The notes under the pieces were generated by a model. That model was not told where the DNA came from. It saw nothing but the letters and a program-made list of their open reading frames with translations, and did no database searches. From positions 1-59,165 of the forward strand of contig NZ_LXKA01000335.1 in NCBI RefSeq assembly GCF_001645125.1: a stretch of 59,165 bases of DNA. The letters run 5' to 3'. Of this stretch, positions 19,127 to 28,003 are shown one piece after another; position 1 is the stretch's first letter; the number at the start of each line of letters is the position of its first letter. A program made the translations under genes and the position numbers. Source of the stretch: Paraburkholderia ginsengiterrae. GTDB lineage: Bacteria > Pseudomonadota > Gammaproteobacteria > Burkholderiales > Burkholderiaceae.

Positions 19127-20956
19127 ATGAAAACGAAGATCATCGGAAGATACGTTGCGGCCTCGTTGGCCATGTTCGGCACAGCGGCAACGAGTGCATA
19201 CGGTTACGAATTTTCGACGGGCCTGAACGATCTCACGGGCTCATGGGTGACCAACCTCACGGCGGGCGCGGGCATCCGAACCAAAAGCCCGAGCTGCTCG
19301 CTCACAGGCGATCCGAACTCATTCGGTTGCGGGGCGGCCGCCAACGTCAACCAGTGGGGCGTGGGCGACGACGGCGACCTGAATTACCGCAAGGGGCAGC
19401 CCTTCAGCACCTACATCAGCGCGACGAGCGAACTGCTCTTCAAGATGCCGAGTGAAGGGCTCAAGTTCATGATCCGCGGCACCGGCATGTACGACTTCCT
19501 CGCCGGCGACACGAACAGGACGCCGCTGTCGAGCACCGCTGCGGCACAGGTCGTCTACAACGCGCAGTTGCTTGACCTGTGGGGCGAGAAGGATTTCACG
19601 ATCAACGGGCAGAACGCACACGTGCGTCTCGGCAACCAGGTGATCAACTGGGGCGAGAGCATGTTCGCGCAGGGCGGCATCAACGCCACCAATTCGCTCG
19701 ACGTGCAGAAGCTGCTGATCCCCGGTTCGCAACTAAAACAGGCATTGCTGCCGGCACCGATGATCAGTTTTGCCGCCGATCTTTCTCATGGCTTCAGCAC
19801 TGAGGATTACTACCAGTTTCAGTGGAACGGAAATCGCTATCCACCAGTGGGCTCGTACTGGTCCATCTCGAACAGCCTGGGCCGTGGAACGGACCCGTAC
19901 ACGGTTAACACCACGAATCTGAATGTGGCGGGCCCTAGCGCCGGTACGATCGCGGGGGCCAGCAGCGGTAACCAGAATGTGCTCAACGGGATCAACACCG
20001 GCCTCGTCAACGGTGCGTTTGCCGGCCCGCCCTTTAACGACATCGGCCTGCCTGTCAACTGGCAGGCACCCTCGAAGTATAAGCCGCAGTTCGGCGTGAA
20101 GTTCAACTACTCACCGCGCTCCTTCGATGCGAACTTCGGCGTCTATTACGAGAACTACACCGACAAGTCGCCGGTACTCTCGTCGCTGGCGAACGGGACG
20201 CTGAACTGGTCGTATCTGCAGAACCGTCAGCTCTTCGGCGCCAGCGCGAACTTCGGCATCGGCAACTGGGCGATCGGCACCGAGCTCTCGTATCGCCCGC
20301 ACGATGCCGTGGCGCTGTCGAGCTGCTATGGCGCGGGTGGCCCGCTCGACCTGAACACCAACGGCGTCGCCGGCGCGAATTGCCAGCAATGGGCGGACGA
20401 GAAGAAGTTCCAGTACGACATCAACGGGCTGCTCGCGCTCACGCGCAGCGAGTACCCGTTCCTCAAGCTAATCGGCGCGGACGCAGCGGCCCTGACCTGG
20501 GAGCTCACCTGGATCTACTACCCTGGCCTGAGCACGCACGGCATTACGCGCACGGTCAACGGCCAGACCGTCACGCAGGTACCCCAGGCGGGCTACCTGC
20601 CGTGGCTGAACAACAACTCTGGTCTTGGCTACCCGATTGGCATGGCACAGGGCACCTCGAGTTCCGTGGGCGCGACCGTCGATTTCAACTGGACCTACGA
20701 TGGCACGCTGATTCATGGCTGGCAGGTGACGCCCGGCGTGACGTTCGCTGACGGACTCTACGGCTATACGCCGACGCTCGGCGCGAATTACCTGCAGGGC
20801 GCGAAGTCGCTGAACCTCTACGTGCTGTTCAACCAGAACCCAACCGTCTGGCAGGCGGGCATCAATTACACGCTGTTCTGGGACGGACACAACACCGTGG
20901 GCAATCCCTACGCAGACCGCAACTTCGTCGGGATGTTCGTCACGCGGAACTTCTGA
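19127..20956 (+). CDS. DUF1302 outer-membrane beta-barrel protein
   Basis: 609 aa with a signal peptide (VAASLAMFGTAATSAYG). The rest is beta-strand-like with alternating aromatic residues, LRLGNQVINWGESMFAQGGINATN and a C-terminal VGMFVTRNF ending in Phe, the usual recognition end for BAM-assembled barrels. It is the expected partner of the DUF1329 gene upstream (76-bp gap). Likely function: channel for a hydrophobic substrate through the outer membrane. Confidence 0.9.
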   Translation: MKTKIIGRYVAASLAMFGTAATSAYGYEFSTGLNDLTGSWVTNLTAGAGIRTKSPSCSLTGDPNSFGCGAAANVNQWGVGDDGDLNYRKGQPFSTYISATSELLFKMPSEGLKFMIRGTGMYDFLAGDTNRTPLSSTAAAQVVYNAQLLDLWGEKDFTINGQNAHVRLGNQVINWGESMFAQGGINATNSLDVQKLLIPGSQLKQALLPAPMISFAADLSHGFSTEDYYQFQWNGNRYPPVGSYWSISNSLGRGTDPYTVNTTNLNVAGPSAGTIAGASSGNQNVLNGINTGLVNGAFAGPPFNDIGLPVNWQAPSKYKPQFGVKFNYSPRSFDANFGVYYENYTDKSPVLSSLANGTLNWSYLQNRQLFGASANFGIGNWAIGTELSYRPHDAVALSSCYGAGGPLDLNTNGVAGANCQQWADEKKFQYDINGLLALTRSEYPFLKLIGADAAALTWELTWIYYPGLSTHGITRTVNGQTVTQVPQAGYLPWLNNNSGLGYPIGMAQGTSSSVGATVDFNWTYDGTLIHGWQVTPGVTFADGLYGYTPTLGANYLQGAKSLNLYVLFNQNPTVWQAGINYTLFWDGHNTVGNPYADRNFVGMFVTRNF

Positions 20957-21000
20957 TGGCCCGTTCCGTACGCCATTGAATCATCTGAAGGGAAATTGCC

Positions 21001-23361
21001 GTGTTAAATCGCCTGGTCAAAACGCTGGAGAGGGTGTTCTTCGGTTACCGCGTGGCCGTGCTCGTGAGCATCGGTCTGTTCACCGCTATCGCGGCTTTTT
21101 TCGCCGTGCAACTTCGCATGGACGCGGGCTTCGAGAAGCAGATGCCGATCGGCCACGAATACATCCAGACCTTCCAGAAGTACCGCGCCGACCTGCTCGG
21201 TGCGAACCGGATCACCGTGGTTGTGCGGGCACGCAAGGGCTCGATCTGGACCAACGAAGGGCTCACGCGCCTCTACAGAGTGACCCAGGCGGTGACGTAT
21301 CTACCGAACGTCGACCGCATCGGCGTGCAGTCGCTGTGGACGCCGAACGCCTACGTGAACGAGATCACCGATGAGGGTTTCCGTGCCGAGCCGATCATCT
21401 CCGGCACGATTACGCCTGACCAGCTCACGCCCGACGTCGTCGCGAAGATCCGCCGTGCGACGACGCTCGGCGGTTATGTCGGCACGCTCGTTTCACATGA
21501 CGAAGACAGCGCCATGATTACTGCCGAGCTCAATGAGCGTGACCGGAACGGCAAGGTGCTCGATTACGTGGCGTTCAACCACCTGCTCGAAGCGCAGATC
21601 CGCAAGCCATTCGAAGACGCGGGCTATGAAATCCAGATCATCGGCTTCGCCAAGCAGATCGGCGATATCGCCGATGGTGCTACGGCCGTGCTCGGCTTCT
21701 GCGGCATCGCACTGCTGCTCACGGCGCTTGCAGTTTACTGGTACTGCCATTCGGTGCGCTTCACGGTGCTGCTGATTTCATGTTCGCTGACATCGCTCGT
21801 CTGGCAGTTCGGCACGCTGAAGCTGCTGGGCTTCGGACTGGATCCACTCGCCGTACTGGTGCCGTTTCTGGTCTTTGCGATTGGCGTCTCACATGGCGTG
21901 CAGCAGGTCAATTTCATTGTGCGCGAGATTGCGCACGGCAACAGCTCGTTCGACGCGGCGCGCCATAGCTTCAGCGGTCTGCTGATTCCAGGCGTACTCG
22001 CACTGATCACCGCCTTTGTATCGTTCATCACGCTGCTGCTGATTCCGATTCCGATGGTGCGGGAACTTGCCATCACGGCCTCGCTCGGTGTGGCCTACAA
22101 GATCGTGACGAACCTCGTGCTGCTGCCGGTCGCGGCTTCGTGCTTCAACTTCAGGAAGACCTACGCGGACAGTGCCCTCAAGCGCAGCGAACGGCGCTCC
22201 GCATGGCTGCGCGGGCTCGCGCGCATCGCCCAGCCGAAGTATGCGGGTGTCACTGTGGCGCTCACGCTCGTGGTGTTCGCGCTGGCCGCCTGGCAAAGCC
22301 GCGACCGCGTGATCGGCACGCTGCAGCCGGGCGCGCCGGAACTGCGTGCAGATGCGCGTTTCAACCGTGACGCCACGTCGATCGCTTCGAACTACGACAT
22401 CGGCCTCGACTGGCTCACGGTCGCGATCGAGTCGGCGCAAAAGGGCTGCGACAACCCGGCAGTCGGCCTGTATGAGGAAGACCTCACGAGCGCAATGGGC
22501 ACCGAGCCTGGAGTGGTGTCAGTTCAGTCGTATTCGGGCATGCTGCGCCGCTACAACCAGGGCTACAACGAAGACTATCCGAAGATGAGCGTCGTGCCGA
22601 TCGACCCCGGGAACTACGGTGCGGTGTCGGTGGACGTGGGGCGCGTGAAGGGTTTCATGAAGGCCGATTGCAGCATGACGGCGGTGCATCTGTTCCTCAC
22701 CGACCACAAAGCTACGACGGTCAGCCGGATTCTGGACGACGTGAAGACGTATCGCGCAACGCATCCGTTCCCGGGTATTACGGTGCGTCTTGCGGCGGGC
22801 AATGCGGGCGTACTCGCCGCGACCAACGAGGAGGTGGCGGCCAGCGAGCTGCCGATGATGCTCTATGTCTACGCGGCGATCCTGATACTGGTGTTCCTCG
22901 CCTACCGCGACTGGCGCGCGATGCTGGCCTGCTGCCTGCCGCTTTCGGTGGCGACCTTCATCGGCTACTGGTTCATGAAGGAACTGCAGATCGGGCTCAC
23001 AGTGGCCACGCTGCCCGTCATGGTGCTGGCGGTGGGCATTGGCGTGGACTACGCGTTCTATATCTACAACCGGCTGCAGGTGCATCTGGCGGGTGGACAA
23101 ACCATTGTGAAGGCCGTGCAGCACGCGATGCTGGAAGTGGGCGTGGCGACGATCTTTACGGCGATTACGCTGGCGATCGGCGTGGCGACGTGGAGCTTCT
23201 CGGCGCTAAAGTTCCAGGCCGATATGGGCAAGCTGCTGGCGTTCATGTTCCTCGTGAACCTGCTGATGGCGATGACGGCGCTGCCGGCACTGGCCTCGGT
23301 GCTTGAGCGCTGGTTCCCGCGCCGCAAACCGGCGCGCGCGCCCGGACTCTTCAGTCACTGA
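21001..23361 (+). CDS. RND/MMPL-family transporter
   Basis: A 786-aa inner-membrane transporter of the hydrophobe-type RND family. A first helix (VAVLVSIGLFTAIAAFFAV), a large periplasmic loop, then helix groups around residues 220-370, followed by a second periplasmic loop and the helix groups at about 615-770. The motif AVGIGVDYAFYIYNRLQVHLAGG holds the Asp typical of proton-coupled RND helices. It is followed by the YCF48 protein. The DUF1329/DUF1302/RND/YCF48 set forms a transport module; direction (import or export) cannot be read from the sequence. Confidence 0.9.
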   Translation: MLNRLVKTLERVFFGYRVAVLVSIGLFTAIAAFFAVQLRMDAGFEKQMPIGHEYIQTFQKYRADLLGANRITVVVRARKGSIWTNEGLTRLYRVTQAVTYLPNVDRIGVQSLWTPNAYVNEITDEGFRAEPIISGTITPDQLTPDVVAKIRRATTLGGYVGTLVSHDEDSAMITAELNERDRNGKVLDYVAFNHLLEAQIRKPFEDAGYEIQIIGFAKQIGDIADGATAVLGFCGIALLLTALAVYWYCHSVRFTVLLISCSLTSLVWQFGTLKLLGFGLDPLAVLVPFLVFAIGVSHGVQQVNFIVREIAHGNSSFDAARHSFSGLLIPGVLALITAFVSFITLLLIPIPMVRELAITASLGVAYKIVTNLVLLPVAASCFNFRKTYADSALKRSERRSAWLRGLARIAQPKYAGVTVALTLVVFALAAWQSRDRVIGTLQPGAPELRADARFNRDATSIASNYDIGLDWLTVAIESAQKGCDNPAVGLYEEDLTSAMGTEPGVVSVQSYSGMLRRYNQGYNEDYPKMSVVPIDPGNYGAVSVDVGRVKGFMKADCSMTAVHLFLTDHKATTVSRILDDVKTYRATHPFPGITVRLAAGNAGVLAATNEEVAASELPMMLYVYAAILILVFLAYRDWRAMLACCLPLSVATFIGYWFMKELQIGLTVATLPVMVLAVGIGVDYAFYIYNRLQVHLAGGQTIVKAVQHAMLEVGVATIFTAITLAIGVATWSFSALKFQADMGKLLAFMFLVNLLMAMTALPALASVLERWFPRRKPARAPGLFSH

Positions 23362-23378
23362 ACATGGGAGACGCAGTC

Positions 23379-24344
23379 ATGATCAAAATGCTTGTTGCCT
23401 GTGCCGCGTTGTGTGCGAGTGCGGTGGTCTGGGCCTTGCCGCCGGGAACCGTAGCGGACTGGGCTGCAAAACCCCCACATGCGTGGGCTGCGCCGGCGCA
23501 CATGATGTTAATGGACGCGGCGCGCGCCGGTTCACGCATCGTCGCGGTAGGCGAGCACGGTGTCATCATCCTTTCGGATGACGAAGGAAAGACGTGGCGC
23601 CAGGCGAACCAGGTGGTAGTTTCGGCAACACTCTCGTCAGTCACGTTTGCTGACGCGCAGCACGGCTGGGCGGTTGGCCAGTGGGGCGTGATTCTCGCGA
23701 CGCGCGACGGCGGCGAGACCTGGCAGAAGCAGCGCATGGATCTCTCGGTGGACCAGCCGCTGTTCTCCGTGCTCTTCACTAATTCGCAGGACGGCATTGC
23801 AGTGGGCCTGTGGTCGCTGATGCTCGCCACGCACGACGGTGGCAAGACGTGGGAGAAGGTGACTTTGCCGAAGCCACCGGGGGCTGGCCGAGCGGACCGC
23901 AACCTGTACCACATTTTTGCCGACCACCAGGGCGCGCTTTACATCGACTCGGAACAGGGCCTGGTGCTGAAGTCCACGGATGGCGGTGCGAACTGGACCT
24001 ATCTGGCGACGGGCAGCAAGGGCACGCTGTGGACGGGCGTGGCGCTGCCCGACGGGCGCATCGTGGTGGGCGGGCTGCTGGGCAGCCTGTACCAGAGCAG
24101 CGACGGCGGGGCGACATGGGCGGCGCTGAGCGCGGGCACGAAGAGTTCGATCACCGATCTGGTGGCGACTCGAGACGGACTGATGGGCGTCGGGCTCGAT
24201 GGCCTTGTGTTCCGGCAACACGAGGGCAGCACGTCGTTCGAGGTTCATCAGCGCGACGATCGCGCGACGCTTACCGCTGCATTGATCGATGGCGCCGGCA
24301 AACCGGTGCTGTTTTCGCAGGACGGGGTGCTGACGGCCCCTTGA
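23379..24344 (+). CDS. exported YCF48/BNR-repeat beta-propeller protein
   Basis: 321 aa with a signal peptide (MLVACAALCASAVVWA). Five Asp-box-like repeats are seen: DEGKTWRQ, DGGETWQK, DGGKTWEK, DGGANWTY and DGGATWAA, giving a propeller like Ycf48/HCF136. Those photosystem II factors assist assembly; in proteobacteria such genes sit beside RND transporters of this class and are thought to assist them. I chose the ATG at 23379 because GGGAG overlaps the ATG at 23364. The gap to the RND stop is 17 bp. Confidence 0.85.
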   Translation: MIKMLVACAALCASAVVWALPPGTVADWAAKPPHAWAAPAHMMLMDAARAGSRIVAVGEHGVIILSDDEGKTWRQANQVVVSATLSSVTFADAQHGWAVGQWGVILATRDGGETWQKQRMDLSVDQPLFSVLFTNSQDGIAVGLWSLMLATHDGGKTWEKVTLPKPPGAGRADRNLYHIFADHQGALYIDSEQGLVLKSTDGGANWTYLATGSKGTLWTGVALPDGRIVVGGLLGSLYQSSDGGATWAALSAGTKSSITDLVATRDGLMGVGLDGLVFRQHEGSTSFEVHQRDDRATLTAALIDGAGKPVLFSQDGVLTAP

Positions 24345-24408
24345 GACAAGCCGTTCGCTACCTTGTTAGAACGTTCTCCTTAGTAGCTGGGAAGAAAGGG
24401 GAGAAACA

Positions 24409-25920
24409 ATGAAACTGAATTGGGCATCGAAGATGGATCGGAAACGTAAGCCGGATACACAGACGCGGCGCCAGCTGCTTCGCTTTACGGCAATGGGCGC
24501 GGCGTCACTCGCGACTGGCGGCGTGTCGCTGGCACAGGCCGCCGCAACGACCGCGACGAAGCCCATGAACGGCGACATTCTGGACGTCGCAATCATCGGC
24601 GCGGGTCTTGCCGGATTGACCGCGGGCCGTGACCTCAAGCTGGCCGGATGCGATTCGTTCGTCGTGCTTGATGCACGCAACCGCGTCGGTGGACGAACCT
24701 ATAACCATGACCTCGGACACGGCGTCGTATCCGAAGCCGGAGGGCAGTGGATCGGTCCTGGCCAGACCGCGATCTTTGATCTGGCACGTCAACTCGAGAT
24801 CGATACGTTTCCGAGCTGGTACACGGGCAAGACCGTCGTGATGGCGCAGGGCGCTACCGTGGCTCAGGATTTTCATGGCGGCACTGGGGGTGACGATACG
24901 ATCGGCAACCGGCTTGCCGAACTGTCGCGCGGCGTGCCGTCCGGCGCGCCCTGGAAAGCACCGCATCTGGCGGAACTGGACAAGCTTTCTTACGGCGAGT
25001 GGCTGTTGCAGCAGGGCGTGAAATACGAGGACGGCTACTTTCTCGCATTAGCCGCGAAGCTGACCACGGGCGGTGCGCCAGCACAACTCGGTCTGCTGCA
25101 CTACCTATCGATGATCAACAGTGCAAGCTGCAACTATACGCAACTCGAAGCGTTCAAGGGCGGCGCGCAGGAAACGCGCATCGTCGGCGGCTCGCAACGT
25201 CTGAGTATCAAGATGGCCAAACAACTCGGCGACAAGGTCAGGCTGTCCTCGCCGGTACGCAAGATCTCAGGGTGGGATCGCGAAGTGGTCGAACTGTATA
25301 CCGATCAGGGCGTGGTCAGGGCGCGCCGCGTGATCGTGGCGATGAATCCTGCCCTGTGCAATCTGGTTGTTTTCGATCCGCCGCTGCCCGGCGGGCGGGC
25401 GCAACTCCAGCAGAACTGGCCCACAAACGCCCCCATGCGCAAGACGGTCCACGTCTACGACAAACCGTTCTGGCGCGACGCCGGTTACTGCGGAACGATC
25501 TTCCAGGTCGGCGGCCCGGTTTTCATGGCGTACGACAACTCGCCCCCCGATGCGTCGCTCGGCGTGATCGCCGCGTTCGTCGCGCCGGGGATGTTGCCCA
25601 ACGATCCCACGACGGCGGAAAGAACGCTTTCGGCCACGTTTGCGAAGGCATTCGGCGACCGCGCGCTGCATCCGACGCAATTCCACGACTACGACTGGGG
25701 TCGGGTCGATCCATGGACCCTGCATTGCATCAATCCCATGCCACCGGGCTTCTGGACGAAGTGGGGCAAATATCTGCATCCCGAAGTGGGCCGCCTGATC
25801 TGGTCAGGGACCGAAACCGCCGACATCTGGGCCGGCGCGATGGATGGCGCCGTGCGTTCGGGTCACCGCGCAGCCTTGCAGGCGCTGGCCGGTTTCACTC
25901 AACGCGGCGAGGTGGCGTGA
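24409..25920 (+). CDS. Tat-exported flavin monoamine oxidase (paralogue 1)
   Basis: 503 aa. The Tat motif TRRQLLRF is at residues 18-25, with the hydrophobic region ending near AQAAA, so the enzyme is periplasmic. The FAD fold opens with DVAIIGAGLAGLTAGRDL and has NRVGGRTYNHDL and GGQWIGPGQTA; the C-terminal FAD block is IWSGTETADIWAGAMDGAVRSGHRAALQAL. It oxidises an amine to an imine. The following gene encodes a diheme cytochrome c, so cytochrome rather than oxygen is the probable electron acceptor, as shown for the related nicotine enzyme NicA2 with CycN. A paralogue lies at 37411. Confidence 0.9.
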   Translation: MKLNWASKMDRKRKPDTQTRRQLLRFTAMGAASLATGGVSLAQAAATTATKPMNGDILDVAIIGAGLAGLTAGRDLKLAGCDSFVVLDARNRVGGRTYNHDLGHGVVSEAGGQWIGPGQTAIFDLARQLEIDTFPSWYTGKTVVMAQGATVAQDFHGGTGGDDTIGNRLAELSRGVPSGAPWKAPHLAELDKLSYGEWLLQQGVKYEDGYFLALAAKLTTGGAPAQLGLLHYLSMINSASCNYTQLEAFKGGAQETRIVGGSQRLSIKMAKQLGDKVRLSSPVRKISGWDREVVELYTDQGVVRARRVIVAMNPALCNLVVFDPPLPGGRAQLQQNWPTNAPMRKTVHVYDKPFWRDAGYCGTIFQVGGPVFMAYDNSPPDASLGVIAAFVAPGMLPNDPTTAERTLSATFAKAFGDRALHPTQFHDYDWGRVDPWTLHCINPMPPGFWTKWGKYLHPEVGRLIWSGTETADIWAGAMDGAVRSGHRAALQALAGFTQRGEVA

Positions 25921-26601
25921 ATGAAACGGGCATGGATCGTAAGCGCAGTCGCCGTGCTGGCAGGCGTCGTGGGTGTGGGAGCGCTCTACGGGCGCGAATA
26001 CCTCGACGGCATGCATTTCGAAAAATCGATGAGCGAAATCGACAAGACGGAGGTGGTCAACGGCGGCCCCTGGCCGCAGCCGCAGGAGACCTGTGTCTTC
26101 TGCCACGGTGCGCACGGCCAGTCCGTCAACGCCTGGTATCCGGCGCTGTCCGGACAACCCGAGGCTTATCTCGTTGCCCAGTTGCACGCGTTTGCCGGAG
26201 GGCAACGACCCAACCCCTACATGGGGGCGATTGCGAGGGGGCTTACGGACGAGCAGATCAAGTCGCTGGCTGCCTATTTCGCGCGGCAGACGCCGTCCCA
26301 AAGCGAAGCGGTGCACGCCCAGACAGCGCTCGAAAAGCAGGGCATGGCGCTCGTAGCGGCGAAAAGCTGCCAGGCCTGTCACGGGGCGTCGTTCATGGGC
26401 CAGGGTCCGGTGCCGCGTCTGGCGGGCCAGGGCGAAGTCTATCTTGCGAAGCAGCTTGCTGCGTTCAAGGCGGGCGAACGTCGTGACCCGAGCGGCGCAA
26501 TGAACGGGATGGCGGCCGCATTGTCCGGCGAAGACATCCACGCGGTAGCCAGCTACCTCGCGGGCCTGAGGCCTGGGGGCAGCCCCGCAGGCGTGCAATA
26601 G
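25921..26601 (+). CDS. diheme cytochrome c (c4-like), partner of amine oxidase 1
   Basis: 226 aa. The N-terminal helix (WIVSAVAVLAGVVGVGALYG) is a signal or anchor. Two heme sites are seen, CVFCH (residues 59-63) and CQACH (about residues 150-154), each followed by a Gly-rich stretch and a later Met (NPYMGAIARGL, AMNGMAAAL) that can be the axial ligand. The ATG directly abuts the oxidase stop codon, so the pair is translationally coupled. Likely role: accepts electrons from the amine oxidase and passes them to the respiratory chain. Confidence 0.9.
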   Translation: MKRAWIVSAVAVLAGVVGVGALYGREYLDGMHFEKSMSEIDKTEVVNGGPWPQPQETCVFCHGAHGQSVNAWYPALSGQPEAYLVAQLHAFAGGQRPNPYMGAIARGLTDEQIKSLAAYFARQTPSQSEAVHAQTALEKQGMALVAAKSCQACHGASFMGQGPVPRLAGQGEVYLAKQLAAFKAGERRDPSGAMNGMAAALSGEDIHAVASYLAGLRPGGSPAGVQ

Positions 26602-26638
26602 CCGCATTGGCGTAGCGCGGCAGGAATCGGGAAGAGAC

Positions 26639-26707
26639 AGGAAATACCCTGTCTTTTTTAGCTTTACGTATTTGGTATCATGAACTATGTTTTGTATTGT
26701 GTTCTAT
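26639..26707 (+). promoter_or_regulatory. GGAAATACCC box and tandem 19-bp repeats, copy C
   Basis: AGGAAATACCCTG at 26639-26651, then ATTTGGTATCATGAACTAT (26670-26688) and GTTTTGTATTGTGTTCTAT (26689-26707). It lies 115 nt before the saccharopine-dehydrogenase-like gene and starts the CoA-pathway transcription unit. Confidence 0.75.
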
Positions 26708-26822
26708 CAAATTGGCGTGCATTATCGCAGTATCGTCCGACGGCGGGGTTCGCCAGCCGCCGAAGACAATCCGGGCATTTAGCCGACTCGACATTCGACC
26801 AATCAAGTTTCAGGAGACAAGC

Positions 26823-27956
26823 ATGGCAAAGCATTCCGTCGTCGTTTATGGCGCAAGCGGTTATACCGGCATGTTGATCATGGACTGGCTCATCGACCAG
26901 GACATTCCCTTTACGGCGGTCGCACGTAATGCGAAGCGCACGCAGGACATGATGGCGCAGCGTGTCGTGCGCCTCGAATCGGCGAACTACGAAGTCATCG
27001 AAGCCGAGCACAGCGTGGATTCGCTCGTGAACGCCTTTCGCGGTGCAAAGGTCGTGTGCAACACGGTCGGGCCGTTCTTCAACTTCGGCCTCACCGCTGT
27101 GGAAGCGGCGCTCAAGGCTGGCTGCCACTACCTCGACACTACTGGCGAGCAGCACTTTATCCGCCAGGTTCGCGAGCAGTTTGGCGAGCAGTTCCGGCAG
27201 GCCGGGCTGCTGGTGTCGCCCTCGAATGCCTACATGTACACGTTCGCCGAAATCGCCGCCGAACTGGCACTCGAAACGCCCGGTATAGACGCGCTGGAGA
27301 CGGCCACGCTCACGCGCGGCCCGCGCGGCGCCGGCGCTGGTGTGAGCGTGGGCTCCACTGCGACCATCTTCGAAGGCTATCGCCAGGAATCGTCCTATCT
27401 GTGGGAAAAGAAGCTGGTGCCACATGACAGGCACGCTTCGTTCAACATCGCTTCTCCCGATTTCCTTCAGCCCGTGTTTGCTCTGCCGTGGGGCGGTACG
27501 TCGCTGCCGGTGTATTTCGAGCACGATGCGCGCGTGCGCAGCTGTATCTCGTGCGTGGGTTTCTACGACAACAACGCGATGCAGATGGTGCATGGACTCG
27601 GTCAGAAGTGGGATGCGGAATACGCGCACCTGCCGCGCGAGCAGCAGGACGCGGTGCTCAAGCAGCTTGTCGATTCCGTGACTCCGTCAATGCCACCGCG
27701 CGAGCGCACGTCGCTTCATCGCACTGTCGACTTCGCGATCGGCCGCGGTCAACTTGCAGCGGTACGCGCGACCCTGCACGGCATCACGCCGTACATCGCC
27801 ACCGGAGCCATTCATGCCGCCGGCGTCGCCAAGCTTCTCGACGGCGACACCGCCAAGGTCGGGTTTGCATCCGGCTCGAAGGCTTTCGGGCATCGCTATC
27901 TGCTCGGGTTCCTCGAGCAGCGCGGGCTCGCGCGCGCGACCGTCGCTCAGCTGTAA
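26823..27956 (+). CDS. saccharopine dehydrogenase-like / trans-acting enoyl reductase family protein
   Basis: 377-aa NAD(P)-binding protein. Rossmann motif VVVYGASGYTGMLIMDWL near the start; HYLDTTGEQHFIRQVREQF and FGHRYLLGFLEQRG later. Proteins of this group include trans-acting enoyl reductases and other saccharopine-dehydrogenase-fold reductases. I chose the ATG at 26823 because CAGGAG lies 7 nt upstream. It is followed 47 bp later by the acyl-CoA ligase. Reductase role is inferred from the fold; the substrate is unknown. Confidence 0.82.
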   Translation: MAKHSVVVYGASGYTGMLIMDWLIDQDIPFTAVARNAKRTQDMMAQRVVRLESANYEVIEAEHSVDSLVNAFRGAKVVCNTVGPFFNFGLTAVEAALKAGCHYLDTTGEQHFIRQVREQFGEQFRQAGLLVSPSNAYMYTFAEIAAELALETPGIDALETATLTRGPRGAGAGVSVGSTATIFEGYRQESSYLWEKKLVPHDRHASFNIASPDFLQPVFALPWGGTSLPVYFEHDARVRSCISCVGFYDNNAMQMVHGLGQKWDAEYAHLPREQQDAVLKQLVDSVTPSMPPRERTSLHRTVDFAIGRGQLAAVRATLHGITPYIATGAIHAAGVAKLLDGDTAKVGFASGSKAFGHRYLLGFLEQRGLARATVAQL

Positions 27957-28003
27957 GCGCCGCGAACGAGCAGATTGAGGACAGATTCAGGGAAACATGG
28001 GAC